Source of the DNA: Helicoverpa zea
Lineage: Eukaryota > Arthropoda > Insecta > Lepidoptera > Noctuidae
Assembly (NCBI RefSeq): GCF_022581195.2
Contig: NC_061456.1
Location: 2,482,501-2,546,500, forward strand
DNA: 64,000 nucleotides
Direction of reading: 5' to 3'
Shown: positions 44,623-55,241 of the stretch, one piece after another
Position numbering within the stretch: the stretch's first letter is position 1
Layout of the letters: the number at the start of each line of letters is the position of its first letter
Notes under the pieces: generated by a model
Told to the model about the DNA's origin: nothing
The model's input: only the letters and a program-made list of their open reading frames with translations
The model's database searches: none
Program-made: the position numbers and the translations under genes

Positions 44623-45892
44623 CTGAAAGCAAAATATCAAGTGCGTTTATATATATTTTCTTGGTCACACATTGCTCATAAGAATACTTTCTGTGGCTAG
44701 GTACTTGGTCTACTGACGAGGATGTGAACATGACTGAACGAAGGTACATAAAATTTGCATTTACCTTTGAGTTGGTCTGCGTAGCGACGCAGTGCAAATG
44801 CACCGCTTTGGAGTTGAACCACTCGGTGGGCGGGAACTGCGCAGAGAAGGTGCTCATCGCGCGCGTCTGCTTGCTGCGGCCGCTTCGTCTGAATAAGCGG
44901 GACAACAGGGACACTTTCTCTGAAAGTAGTGGAAGAATATCATTAATAATTAGCTTGATACAGGTTTTTTGTCAAACCCCTAAAAAGGAAACAAAAGAAG
45001 AACAGACTTATGTGTCTAAAAACGGTTTTAAAATAATGTAGGGTCGACTGGTCTAGCAGTATAGGTAAATTGTATGCAGAATACATAGTTTTGCAAGGTG
45101 CTCCCAGAAAAAGAGAAAGGGATTCGTATAAAGAATTGAGTATTGCAAATGACTTAAGAATCTCACTTAGTAAGCAGTGGCGTTCTAAGTCAATACTAAG
45201 AAGGTACATACCCAATATACAGGGAAAGGCAGAATGATACTTGCCGGATTTGGTACCTCTAATGTCTTCTATACTACTAGGCAGGTCCATAACCCAAAGT
45301 CAGGACGACATACTGCATTTAATGCTGCTATATCTGCTGAAAGTCTAATCTCAATCGTTAAATTGTGGTTTAATTTTGATAGAGATTTAAGGAATTATGG
45401 TGATTAAATAGGTCTTAGTTTCTATTGATACGCTAAGAAATATATTCTGCTACTTTTGGCATTATTCTAGAACCACACTGACTAGTCCTTTGTATCTTAA
45501 GTAAAAAAGGAATTGCTATTTTGATTTTATTAAAAAACGTTACTAATCTTTCCGCGTTCCGTAAAAGATTATTTTTGCCATAGACCCGCTAAGAAGGAGA
45601 GGGAGTTTACAATACTTAGGTGGCAAAGTTGGTGAACTTGGGCATTAGTCCAAAAAGTACTTACTAGGCGACGCAGATTCGACGCTCGGCGGGTAATCGG
45701 TGGAAGACGAGCTGTCAGTGGTGTTAGCGTTCTTGTGATGCAAGCTCCGCGTGGAAGCGCACCTCTGCAGGTACTTGCTGGAAGAGCCGAAGATCCGCAG
45801 CGAGTTCCTCCGGTCCAGGGACCGCGGCGCTGGGAAGGAAGCACTCCGTCTCTTGTTCGGACGACCGTACAGGATTTTGTCGTTGGGATTGC
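42742..45892 (-). CDS. Large Ser/Asn-rich disordered protein, last three coding exons (5' part missing)
   Basis: Exons 45892-45665, 44919-44765 and 44622-42742 splice in phase (2/1, 2/0, 0) to 754 residues. The first has a basic, Arg/Ser-rich stretch (LYGRPNKRRSASFPAPRSLD; RNSLRIFGSSSKYLQRC). The second holds VSLLSRLFRRSGRSKQTRAM and FPPTEWFNSKAVHLHC. The third is long, low-complexity and Ser/Asn/Pro-rich with many SP and RxxS sites that suit kinase or 14-3-3 binding, and it closes with a well-ordered tail (LAAQKILKGVSINSVDTLVE). Such proteins are often cytoskeletal or signalling scaffolds, but I do not recognise this one. Earlier exons must lie upstream on the minus strand beyond 45.9 kb. 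Confidence 0.8.
44765..44919 (-). CDS. Internal exon (155 bases) of the Ser/Asn-rich protein
   Basis: Acceptor CTACTTTCAG, donor GTAAAT after NSK. It encodes the basic segment KKVSLLSRLFRRSGRSKQTR and the TEWFNSKAVHLHC segment. The composition is less repetitive than the next exon, so this is probably a conserved part of the family. Confidence 0.85.
45665..45892 (-). CDS. Internal exon (228 bases) of the Ser/Asn-rich protein
   Basis: Acceptor TTCTCAATTCCAG, donor GTAAGT. It encodes NPNDKILYGRPNKRRSASF through SSSSTDYPPSVESASP. Another frame on the same strand is also open, but only this frame joins the next exon in phase (1 + 2) and has the Arg/Ser-rich character of the neighbours. The incoming phase requires an upstream exon ending with one extra base. 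Confidence 0.8.
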
Positions 45893-46023
45893 CTGGAATT
45901 GAGAATAGAAGAACATTAGGAACATTGTACGGGAGTAAGAGAATCTTATGCTAGTAGGGAACATTAATATTGATTCCATTTATAATCGGGAAGACATTAA
46001 CTGATTGTGTTGTTGAGTGTGTG

Positions 46024-46107
46024 AAAGAATCTCAAATAAATAAACCTAACTGCAAGATAGACGGAACACGTCCATCTTGCAGTTAGGTTTATTATTTGAG
46101 ATTCTTT
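46024..46107. ncRNA. Strong ~38-bp hairpin (possible structured or small RNA precursor)
   Basis: Bases 46025-46063 pair with 46069-46106 around a 5-base loop (gaaca). There is one A/C mismatch and one bulged A. The inner stem includes 'aacctaactgcaagat' and its exact complement. It lies about 130 bp upstream of the first recognised exon of the minus-strand gene, so it is probably intronic. The length and near-perfect pairing suit a miRNA-like or hairpin siRNA precursor, or a minimal foldback transposon; nothing shows expression. Confidence 0.4.
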
Positions 46108-46183
46108 TTAAAAATACGAGTGTGTGTGTGGCATTCCTCTAAGTTCTCTTTATTAGTCCTATTTTTATACAAAAGCCATTTTT

Positions 46184-46220
46184 TACACATTAAACGCTTA
46201 TTTCAGCGTTTAATGTGAAA
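46184..46220. repeat. Second hairpin, 13-bp perfect stem with A/T extensions
   Basis: CACATTAAACGCT (46186-46198) and AGCGTTTAATGTG (46205-46217) pair perfectly around TATTTC. It lies only 80 bases from the larger hairpin. On one strand the stem is followed by A-rich and on the other by T-rich bases. Confidence 0.6.
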
Positions 46221-49200
46221 ACATTCTCACTCATATCCGCTTTTATTAAACCTAGATAAAGCGATTAAAACCGCTTTTAATCCACCTGTTCCATTATTCC
46301 CCAAGTAATGCGACAGAACATAGTTAGCTACACTTAATTGAACCCATTGACTACATTGTTTAGTATCGTACTCGTTCAGCGAATGTTTTAATACCACATT
46401 TCGCATGGAAATAAATTCCGAGGTATTTGCTTGTTCGTACTCAAATTTAACGGACATTTGCGTTGCATGTTGATTTGTGAGCGTAACAAACAGTTTCATT
46501 TTGCTTTAAAATTTTGCTAATGGGCTGTGACACGGTATGATTTAAATTTTGCATCTATTGACAGTGTTTAGCTTATTTACCACGAGTTTACTGAAATTGT
46601 GGATTGTAGGTAATAAAGGGATATTTTTTCGAAAGTCATAGGCAATTAATAACTAAGTAGCTAGAAAACCGCGTAGGTAGATAATGTAGAACCTAAAGGT
46701 TATACAGTAGTTAAGAATTCAAGAAGGCATTAAGGAGTGCGATCTTACGCAGAGTGCATTATTCCTTTGTTACAAGAACCTTAAAAGAAAAAAACCTTCA
46801 ATTCAAAATTGGAACGTTCCAATTTCGAATTTCGCTCCAAATTTTGATTGTAAACCGTCAAACTTTTGACACGACACCGAAATCTCATTAAAAACTGAAA
46901 AAGCTCGTAATTCATTGGAACACGCGCTTGCGCATCTGACTCACAAAGAAACACCGAAGCGAACAGTTGCTTTCATAAATCAAGAGTGAACTTGACAGAT
47001 GCGTGAGTGCGTAATGTAAGCACATACATCTTATAAACACACACATGCAAACACTTACAAAAGTTGCACTAACGTACGCCTTGTTTTGTAGGTAGTTACG
47101 TCTGTGTGTGTGACGCTCTCTTTTCCCCTAGATGGTAACTAGGATTCTATGTAGGTGTGAACATGATGGGTTGCCAGCCTATTTACATGCCTAACGCTTC
47201 GGTCTGTTTTATTCGCGACAAAATCGTCTGATTTCTAGTTCTTAAGCTGAGATGTAGTGTAGACTCAGCTAAGTCTACGTAAGATGGTAGTTAAGTACCT
47301 ATATTGCTTAATTAAAATGCTTCTATGTACCTAATTAGACAAGTGACTCGAAGCGACTCGTATTAATTTAGTCAGTAGATACGCCCTTTGGTAGTTCACA
47401 TTATAACAAGTATGTACCTATTTATAATTTTCAAAAGGATTCCATGAAAGGTACTTATTTACTCAATTACTAATAGGTACATTCATATCTGAAATCTGTT
47501 TATCGATTTAGGTACAAACTGTTTTTCTCCTTACATTTCCAACTCAAGATAAATACAGAGACGTATGCAGCTGATTCAGTACTTGACATGATCCTTTTAC
47601 AAACACCAGCATCGGTAATTAATACCCGCATTTAATTGAGTTTATATTTACCAAATGTTTGTGCAAGGTTGTAATTTTAGCGCTTTATTGAATGCCTGGA
47701 GATTCAGTAGTCATTTGCCTGGCTTTTTTGGATTGGTGGATATAAAATTTGGATGTTGAAATCCTTTGTTTCATGTTATTATTTAAATGTTTAATGCAAG
47801 GGTGTTAGGTATCTATAGTCAGTTAAGGGAAACCCCTTGTGAAATCTCAAAGTTTTCAGCTGTTGCCACTCCTGTAGAACAAAATATCTAGTCCCTTCTT
47901 TTCCGATTCTTATGGACCAATTCTGATGCCCTAAGTACTTAATAGAGGAGGTCACATTCAAAATGATTGATACTTTTTTCATTACACGATCTAAAGTCAA
48001 TAAAAGAACTACACATAACTTTATTTAACTTTAACACCTGTTTGCATTATCTTCAAATAGATCGCGTAGAAGTTCAATAACACATCAAGTTCACTACCCC
48101 TAGATAGAGAATCCTTGCGGCTATTTTCCTTCTTCATCCGAGAGCTAAACAAGTCATCCTAAGTCCTAACGATGAACATAATCGCCAACATCGGCATCCC
48201 CGCCCATTAAGATGCCGACTACTTAGAGCACATCACCAACCAGAGACGCCATTGCCGTGCCTTCCCTATACCAAAGACGCAAGAGCCACTTGTATAAACA
48301 ACACCTCCTGTGCGTCCAAATCCTTTTGTTTGATCATTTTGTCGGGTGGGAAACGATGTGATCTAAAATGTATGGGTAAGCTATATGACTAAATGACTAT
48401 TTATTGCGTTCCCTCGCCTCTAACACATATAATTGGCATACTATTTATTACCGTATTCAGCTAGCTGCTCATGGCAGTTCAAGTTGGTAAAGTGCTCTAA
48501 GAAATGCCGACTACTAAACTCGTACATAACATAAATAGGACGGCATGCGTACGAATAATTTTAGCGCACCTTTATGACTGGATGCTTCTCAGAAACCGTA
48601 GTAATGCGATGCTGTTTAGATATATTTAGCTGGAATGCCAAGCGAAAATGTTCTGTGATCTTTGGTGACCTTTTGGACTGTTTCCGCGGTTTTGGAATGC
48701 TGGATTTGATGCAATTTGATTATCCTAGATAGGTAAGAGTGTGACTGTTCTAGTGGTAATCCTATTTTGACTCTCAAAAGCGTCTAGCAATGACATTATA
48801 GGACCTATATCTATCTACATACATAGCACCTAAAGATATGAAAATTGGTATTGCAAAGGTGGACAGGAATTGTAAATTTTCCTGGTTTTCCATAATCGAC
48901 CTGCAATTTATAGGTCCCCATAGGTAATTTACGTCGTCAATCTGCAGCAAATAATAAAGTCTAACAATTGTCTTGAGAATTCTTCTTGAGAGTTTGTTAT
49001 CTATACCTAGTTATATTGTCATGCATCTGTTTAGTACAAAATCGGGAAAAGTTTCTCTACCACTTGAATCCTACATAACATTATAGACACATGGGTACAA
49101 ACACATAGGTAAATTTTCTCTCCGTACGTTTGTCTGATATGTATTATCTTGATAACTGCCGCTTCACACATAATTCTAAAAAGTAGCGTTGTTCATTTGT

Positions 49201-52200
49201 TTGTTATAAAAGCAAGCCCAACTTCCGACATTTTATCTGTACGTGTCAACGAACGTGCGTATCTCAAAAACAGCTTTGCGGATGTTTGTATTAATATTCT
49301 AAGAAAAAGAACTGTTTGTGTCATTCATTTGTGGAGACAGGTGGGATAGATCTGTGGCGAAATGGGGCTTTAGTGAGGAAGTGGAGGGTGCAACATATAG
49401 ACGAGTGCAATATTCAATGATGACAATTTAGTAGGTAAATATTTTTGGGATAGCTTGGACAATCTTGTCGTTAGATTGGGAGAAAACAGTTTGATGAATG
49501 TCTTATGTTAAGTAGCTAATTGGTGATGTTTGCACGGTAATGTAGTTTTTTTACATAACACAATTTAATTTATCATTGATGGTCTGTAGGTACCTACTCT
49601 AGTTTATTTCGAATTATCAAGTAGCATAATGATGTTACCATTTCTGTAACTGACTCAAATGAATTGCTTCCTAGTTTATTCAAGTTCAGAGCAATTTCTA
49701 TTCCACTGTAGAAGAAGCACCATTACATTGACGATATATTATTAACTACACTTGAAATCGCAATAACTGTAACGTATATAATTTAACTACATCTTTATAC
49801 GAATTCATAAATTGTGAAAGCAACCCAATAGTTTGACAAATTTTAAGACTAGGAGGAATTGTAGCTAGTGCAATTTATGGTTTGAAATATTTTATGAACA
49901 TTTGTAATTAACTGAAGCATTTTATAGATGATATAAAACGTGCAGTGAAATATAAGCCCAACAAACTTGCACGCTGCAATGTGATTAAATTAAGGCGGGG
50001 GACATACTACAGGCAAGATGAATGAGTTTGCAAAATTAGCTGAATATACGAGTTAGCTTTAGATGTGGCAGGGCTGGTTCCTTATATGTAGCTATTTTAA
50101 GTTATATAAAGTCACTTCTTGATAAAGTACAATTGCAAACGAAAAGTAATAAGCAGAACATGGCTTCAGTTAGTTTGCGGGATTTCTCCCATTGCATTTA
50201 AACAACCCATCTGACCAACGTATTTCAATAAAATTTTTACAACATAAAAGCAACGCATCAAAATTGCATCGTATTTTGCAAAGTGTACACCAAGCTTTAT
50301 GATATACCCCACGATCCTGCAATCTTCATCTGTATTCCAATAATAACTCTGGACGTCGTATCTGCTAAGTGCATTCTTATCTTTAACTAAAATACACGTC
50401 CTGCCAAAGAAAAGCAGTCACGAGCCGACGGCGATGGCCGACTACTATGTTGAGAGGAATGTACACATTTGCATGCCACCAAGTTTACCGACCACGGAGT
50501 AAGGAAGGATGAGGCGCCTTCTTCTAGGTCAAATTCGTACGGTGCGCATGACCAAAACGATCAGTTACGGGTGAACCAACAAAAAGGCGTTCGGGTTCTT
50601 TGCAACATCAGTCAACGGATTTCGGGAATTACAAAAAATAGTCGGGTCCAAAGTAGGTGTATAAGGGCGTAAAACAGTAACGTTCCTTTTGCCCTGCACG
50701 TCCGCATTTTGGCGCACTACTTTCGTGGGCGACTTTCCATTATGACACCTCCGCAAGTTATTTTGTTCTCCATGGTAGCGACTATGTATTCTGGATGTAC
50801 CCCATCTGCAGTATTATTGTTGCAGCGATTTTATGCTACTGTTATGCAATTATACACCTTATTTTTAGGTTTACAGGGTTGGTTTTACACTGTGTTAGTG
50901 TAAAAATATGTGTGGCTAGATTTAATTTAATGATAGGACTATATGTAAGCAAATTCCTTTGGTTATGTTATGTTAGGTTCGCGTTATTATTCTACAGATT
51001 ACGATACAACTATCTGTATTTTTGTCGCTTATAATCTGTCGGTCTTTCGCTTTCATTTTTGCCGCGGTCATTGTTATTGTTCGTTAACCAAATTAAAAGT
51101 GAAAAAGTCTTTTGTTACGTTATTATCTATTACGTTCGTTTTTTGTTTTATTTTTTGGAACTATTGTTGTGTTTATTTTATCTTTCTTACTGTAATTGAC
51201 ATTATTTATCTTGTTTTCGCTAGTTTGTTACATGAACTTCCTGATTTGCGGGTTACAGCCTTACATCAGATGAATATTTTTGATATTGTTTCCTTAATCA
51301 TTATGTAGCTTTTTCATCCAATTTTTTTTTTTTAATTTCAGGCTGATTCTTATTAAAGGAAAGTAGAAAAACTAGATGTATTAATATAGAGCTGTAAAGA
51401 AAATGTTTCGAACACCATATATGATCTTCCACGCTCATTATCTATGCTTAATCGCTTCCTTTCTTAATCTGAGAGAATCCCCGCATACCAGTTACGGCAT
51501 AAGATTTGATCACAATGTATACTTTCACGACATAGACGAATAGTCAGAGAGCTAAGAACTAAGATTTTTAATTTATTTGTGTAGGTTGTGTGCCTAATTA
51601 AAAATGGAGTCTCTTTTCACCTAATTTAAGTCGTCATTTCTTTCACTAACTGAAAATGGGGGTTCTCAATTTGGTCTCTATGTAAAGTATGTGTTTGTGC
51701 GCGATTATTTCACTTTCGGTTGAATCGATTTAGATGCGGTTTTCAGCATAGTATTTTTAGTTATTTTAATGTCAATGTCAAAACACACATCAATTCTGTC
51801 ACTTCAAGACTTCCATTTCGAGTTTAGAATTTTATATGTCACAAAAAAGTTATAAAACAGACTCTCTGAATCCTACCATATTTTCTTCACAGAAGCTATT
51901 CATACTTGGTTATGGTCACCCATCTCCCAACCTATAGATACTATTTCAGTCGCATTTGACGGTCTAGTCTTCATAACACGTGCGAGTTGTTAACGGCGTA
52001 TAATGCAAGCGGTATGCGCGCGCGCACTCACCTCAAGCTTCGGGCTTCGGCTTCTCAAATCTCTGAGAGCTGTTGTTATGAGTTACGGTTTGTTTGCGGA
52101 GTTTGTTGGGTTCTGTATGTTTTGTAATGGTTAATTCTTGTGGCCATTTGTGATAAAAAAGACCCATAGTTCCATTCTAACTTAACATTGTCTAGTTTTA

Positions 52201-52715
52201 GGGAAAGCTTAAAAAAACATAAATTATCTTGGATTATGGTAATAATTTGGCGGAGTTTACAACCCTCTTCCTGGGAGGGCTAGTGCTTGGTGATATGTCA
52301 CCAATATCACTCCAAAATATATAGGTAAATAGTTGGTGCATATGAGAAAACATAGTTCTACCTAGAGTCAATTACAACCGGAAGAAAAAGCTATCGCAAC
52401 ATATCTTGAAACGAATTACAAAATTACATCTAACCCTCTAATAATTAAGACAACTCAAGAGACGCCTAAATCACCAGATGCATCCAAAGCAATTCTAACG
52501 TATATAAAAGTGTGTCTGTCAATAAATCTAAGCGATGCACCGCTGCAGTCTTCTGCATACTCGACCCAAATCACCGGTCGCATCCGTATCATTAAAAATA
52601 AACCGGCGTTCATTAGGTGAACATTCATTAATTATGAATGGATTGGCGTCGGCTCGCTTTAAATTAGCATTGGATATTGAACGGCTGCCTAAACTTATAT
52701 GTATAATAAAGATAT

Positions 52716-53300
52716 TTTTTTTGTTTGTTTGAATTCCAAAGGCACTGAAATTGAACCGATTTGAAAAATTTACAGTTAACATTTTACAGATGGAAAGCTT
52801 TAGAGCCCTGCCTCATTAGGACGCCAATGGCGACGTCGCCGGCTACGTATCCAAGCAGTTGTATTGAACTGTATGGAACCTAACTTACTTGGCGACGGTT
52901 TGGCAACGTCGCCAAATTGGAAGCGTGGCCACGAGCTACAGTTCCCTACGTGGCTTCTGGCTACTCTGGCAGCTTGGCGACGTTGCCACGGTTGCCACTC
53001 AAATGTACACGGTAACGTGCACCTCCCTCACTCAGTCGCCAGTGTGGTCGCCAGTCAGCGTGCGATTTCTTCAGCGACGACGAAAACAATTGACTGCCGA
53101 GACGCCATGGCTACTCGAATTGGCGACCTTTGGATGCCAAAAGTAGCCAGGCCTTCACCGCTGGCGACGTCGCCATGGCGTCTTAGTGAGGCAGGGCTCA
53201 TACTCTTTCCAAGTAACATAACATAGGCTATATTTTATACAGGGACGAGTAGTAGTTACCTTGGGACGCGGGTGAAACCGTACGGAAAACGGCTAGACTA
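52716..53300 (+). repeat. Degenerate interspersed repeat, interrupted by a TIR element
   Basis: The left part (52716-52802) has 'tttgtttgtttgaattcc', 'attgaaccgatttgaaaaat' and 'gatggaaagct'. The right part (53200-53300) resumes with 'ctttccaagtaacataacat', 'aggctatattttat' and 'gggacgcgggtgaaaccg'. This is the usual order of a common lepidopteran repeat (probably Helitron-like), split by the element at 52803-53199. Confidence 0.6.
52803..53199. mobile_element. GC-rich ~397-bp TIR element (MITE) inside an older repeat
   Basis: The ends are inverted repeats of about 38 bp. The outer 20 bases of the left end are GAGCCCTGCCTCATTAGGAC, against GAGCCCTGCCTCACTAAGAC at the right; both continue through GCCAATGGCGACGTCGCC or a one-base-shorter form. 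The interior repeats 'ggcgac'/'gtcgcc' words in both orientations. There is no transposase; the 120-codon open frame over it is a by-product of GC richness. The target duplication is unclear. Confidence 0.82.
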
Positions 53301-53334
53301 GATTAGTCTAGTCTATACTCAAAATAATAAAGAG

Positions 53335-53505
53335 GAAACATTTGTTTGTTTCACCCTAAAAGCTCCAAAACTACTGAACTGACTTAAATAATTATTTTAC
53401 TGTTGGGAAGCTACATTATCCATGCGTAACAGACTATTTTTTTATCTTGGCACGGACTGTAGTTTACACCAGACGCGAGCGAAACCGCGAAATCAGCTAC
53501 TTAGG
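53335..53505 (+). repeat. Second degenerate copy of the same interspersed repeat
   Basis: It shows the same ordered words as the repeat just before it: 'tttgtttgtttcacc', 'aaaactactgaactgac', 'ttactgttgggaagctac', then 'gacgcgagcgaaaccgcg'. Two copies in direct order within 0.8 kb suggest either preference for the same neighbourhood or an old tandem arrangement. Confidence 0.55.
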
Positions 53506-54099
53506 TGTACATTAATTTATTACACATGAATGGATTGCTCCCCGTTTCGACTGGATCGCCTAATTTTAGCAATGACTATCGAACGGTTATCCGATACATA
53601 TATAAATTATTGCAATCCTGTGTTTGGACTTCATTAATGTTGCTTTATTTCGGATCATGTTTCGTTTAATGTGGCTGCTGTTTAATTCGTGTTTTGTGAT
53701 TTGACTGTGGGTGTAAACGCTAATGTATTGGTTATTGCCTTGGAATCTTGCTGTTCTGTTGTTTGAATTCATGTCTCGTAAAAACAATTTATATAAACTA
53801 TTGTTTCTTTGACGTTTAAGTAGCTTGACAGTACGTTATCACATATCCCTTTTAGTTCTTCTATACTTAGTGTTATCTTTAACATATTGAAGAGCTTTCT
53901 GTACTGGAAAACGTTCATTGAGCGTTTCAGAGCGATTCTACCGGCGTCTATGGACTTCCGTGAAATTGATGAATGAACGTGGAAGTTAATTACGTTGCAG
54001 ATTCGAGATGGCAGAAAAATTGGGTCAGTAGGAATCTCGCTCATAAACATAGTGTCACTATACCATGCTAAACTGTCACTATACCTGTATAACTCTGTG

Positions 54100-54165
54100 T
54101 CGATGTCTGTGTTAGCGTTGTGTGTGTGTATTGTGTGTGTCTGTGGCTGTGTGTGTAGATTGAAA
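54100..54165 (+). repeat. (TG)n-rich microsatellite
   Basis: An imperfect run of TG dinucleotides interrupted by TA and CT. No flanking element was recognised. Confidence 0.7.
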
Positions 54166-54193
54166 TTATTCATAGGAAATATTTAGTAAATAG

Positions 54194-55230
54194 TCTTCTT
54201 CTTCTTTAGTCGGTCCCTCACTCGTTGAGGATCGTGACCCCATCTCCTACGCCGACTATTAGCTGTCGCCAGCGTTCTCTGTCCTGTGCCAGCCTGTATG
54301 CCTCCTGGAATGGTTTCTGCAGGGTCTTACTGAGGAAATCCGTCCATCGGGTTGGTCTGCGGCCCCGTGGTCTCTTCCCCTGTCTTTTGCCTAATAATAT
54401 TGATTTTTCAATATTGTCAGGGGGTTTCCGCGCTATGTGTCCGAAATAACGCAGGTATCGCTTTAGGACTATCGTAGATAAGCGTTCTTTAACGTGCAGT
54501 AGTTTTAGGATGGATTCGTTTGTACGGAAAGCGGTCCAGGGAATTTGAAGCATTCGACGCCAGCACCACATCTCGAATGCGTTTATTCTGTCCATGTCCA
54601 CAGCTTTAATTGTCCATGTTTCCGACCCATATAAAAAGATTGAAAATATCAAAGTGCGGACCAGAGATACTTTTGTTTGCCGCCGTATGTTGCTGTCTTT
54701 CCATATCTTCCTTAGCTGTGTCATAGCGCTCTTCGACATTGCGATTCTTCGTCTGATTTCTTGTTCACTGGAGGCGTTTGATGTTATAACCGAACCCAGA
54801 TAGTTAAACTCTTGGACTTTTTCAAAGTTGGAAAGCGCGTTAGATAGGTCGAGTTTGCCAAACCTATCTACAACCATAACTTTGGTTTTACTGCGGTTTA
54901 TTGACAGCCCTAAATCGCTACTAATATTTTCTACCCGTCGCAAAAGTTCCTCCATCTCGCCGGCTGATTCCGCTAGTAAAGTAGTGTCATCTGCATATCT
55001 CAGATTTGCTACACGAACACCGCCTATATTAACTCCGCCTTCCCATCCTTCTAAAGCTTTCCTTAGGATATATTCCCCGTATATGTTGAATAGGATAGGC
55101 GATAGGATGCAACCTTGTCTCACACCTTTCTGGAAACGAAACTCATCAGACATGCACTCTTCGATGCGCACTGAACCTCTGCTGCCTTCGTATAGTTTCC
55201 TGACAAGTGTAGTCAAGTGAAGAGGAAAAA
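54194..55230 (-). mobile_element. Young 5'-truncated RTE retrotransposon copy with 11-bp target duplication
   Basis: TTAGTAAATAG stands at 54183-54193 and 55231-55241. Between them, on the minus strand, is the 3' third of an RTE-type element ending in a (GAA)-rich tail typical of the group. The 5' junction carries a few bases (TTTTTCCTCTTCAC) that do not look like element coding sequence. The intact frame and perfect duplication point to a recent insertion. Confidence 0.92.
54218..55216 (-). pseudogene. RTE reverse transcriptase, C-terminal 332 codons
   Basis: This encodes the distal part of the reverse transcriptase used for target-primed retrotransposition. Motifs in order: KGVRQGCILSPILFNIYGEY, catalytic YADD (in LRYADDTTLL), FNYLGSVI, then the RTE thumb and C-terminal region with FLYGSETWTI and RPTRWTDFL, ending with a stop shortly before the tail. 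The endonuclease and fingers are missing, so it cannot act. The remaining frame has no stop or frameshift. It resembles the RTE family of Heliconius and other Lepidoptera, from memory. Confidence 0.93.
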
Positions 55231-55241
55231 ATTAGTAAATA

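Larger units (their letters stand above)
45893..52714. other. Probable large 5' intron or intergenic DNA upstream of the Ser/Asn-rich gene
   Basis: Apart from two hairpins at 46.0-46.2 kb and a GC-rich spot at about 52.0-52.1 kb with a candidate minus-strand splice donor, I see no coding or mobile structure. The open frames at 50469-51308 show no known motif, and the longest of them (112 codons) is T-rich and hydrophobic by composition only. Confidence 0.45.

Noticed and set aside
42742..45892. Identity of the scaffold gene as a Nance-Horan/Guk-holder homologue
   Set aside because: Considered because of the disordered Ser-rich layout and distant 5' exons, but the recognisable motifs of that family do not appear in these exons.
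45569..45979. 136-codon minus-strand frame covering the 228-base exon
   Set aside because: It is in a different frame from the one that joins the next exon in phase. Its Thr/Arg/Cys-rich reading is an artefact, and the true exon uses the neighbouring frame.
50469..51308. Series of plus-strand frames up to 112 codons
   Set aside because: No domain, no splice sites in phase and strongly T-driven hydrophobic composition. They could be an unrecognised repeat but do not support a gene.
52864..53226. 120-codon and 85-codon plus-strand frames
   Set aside because: Both lie inside a GC-rich TIR element, where stop codons are rare by composition. No motif and no start context.
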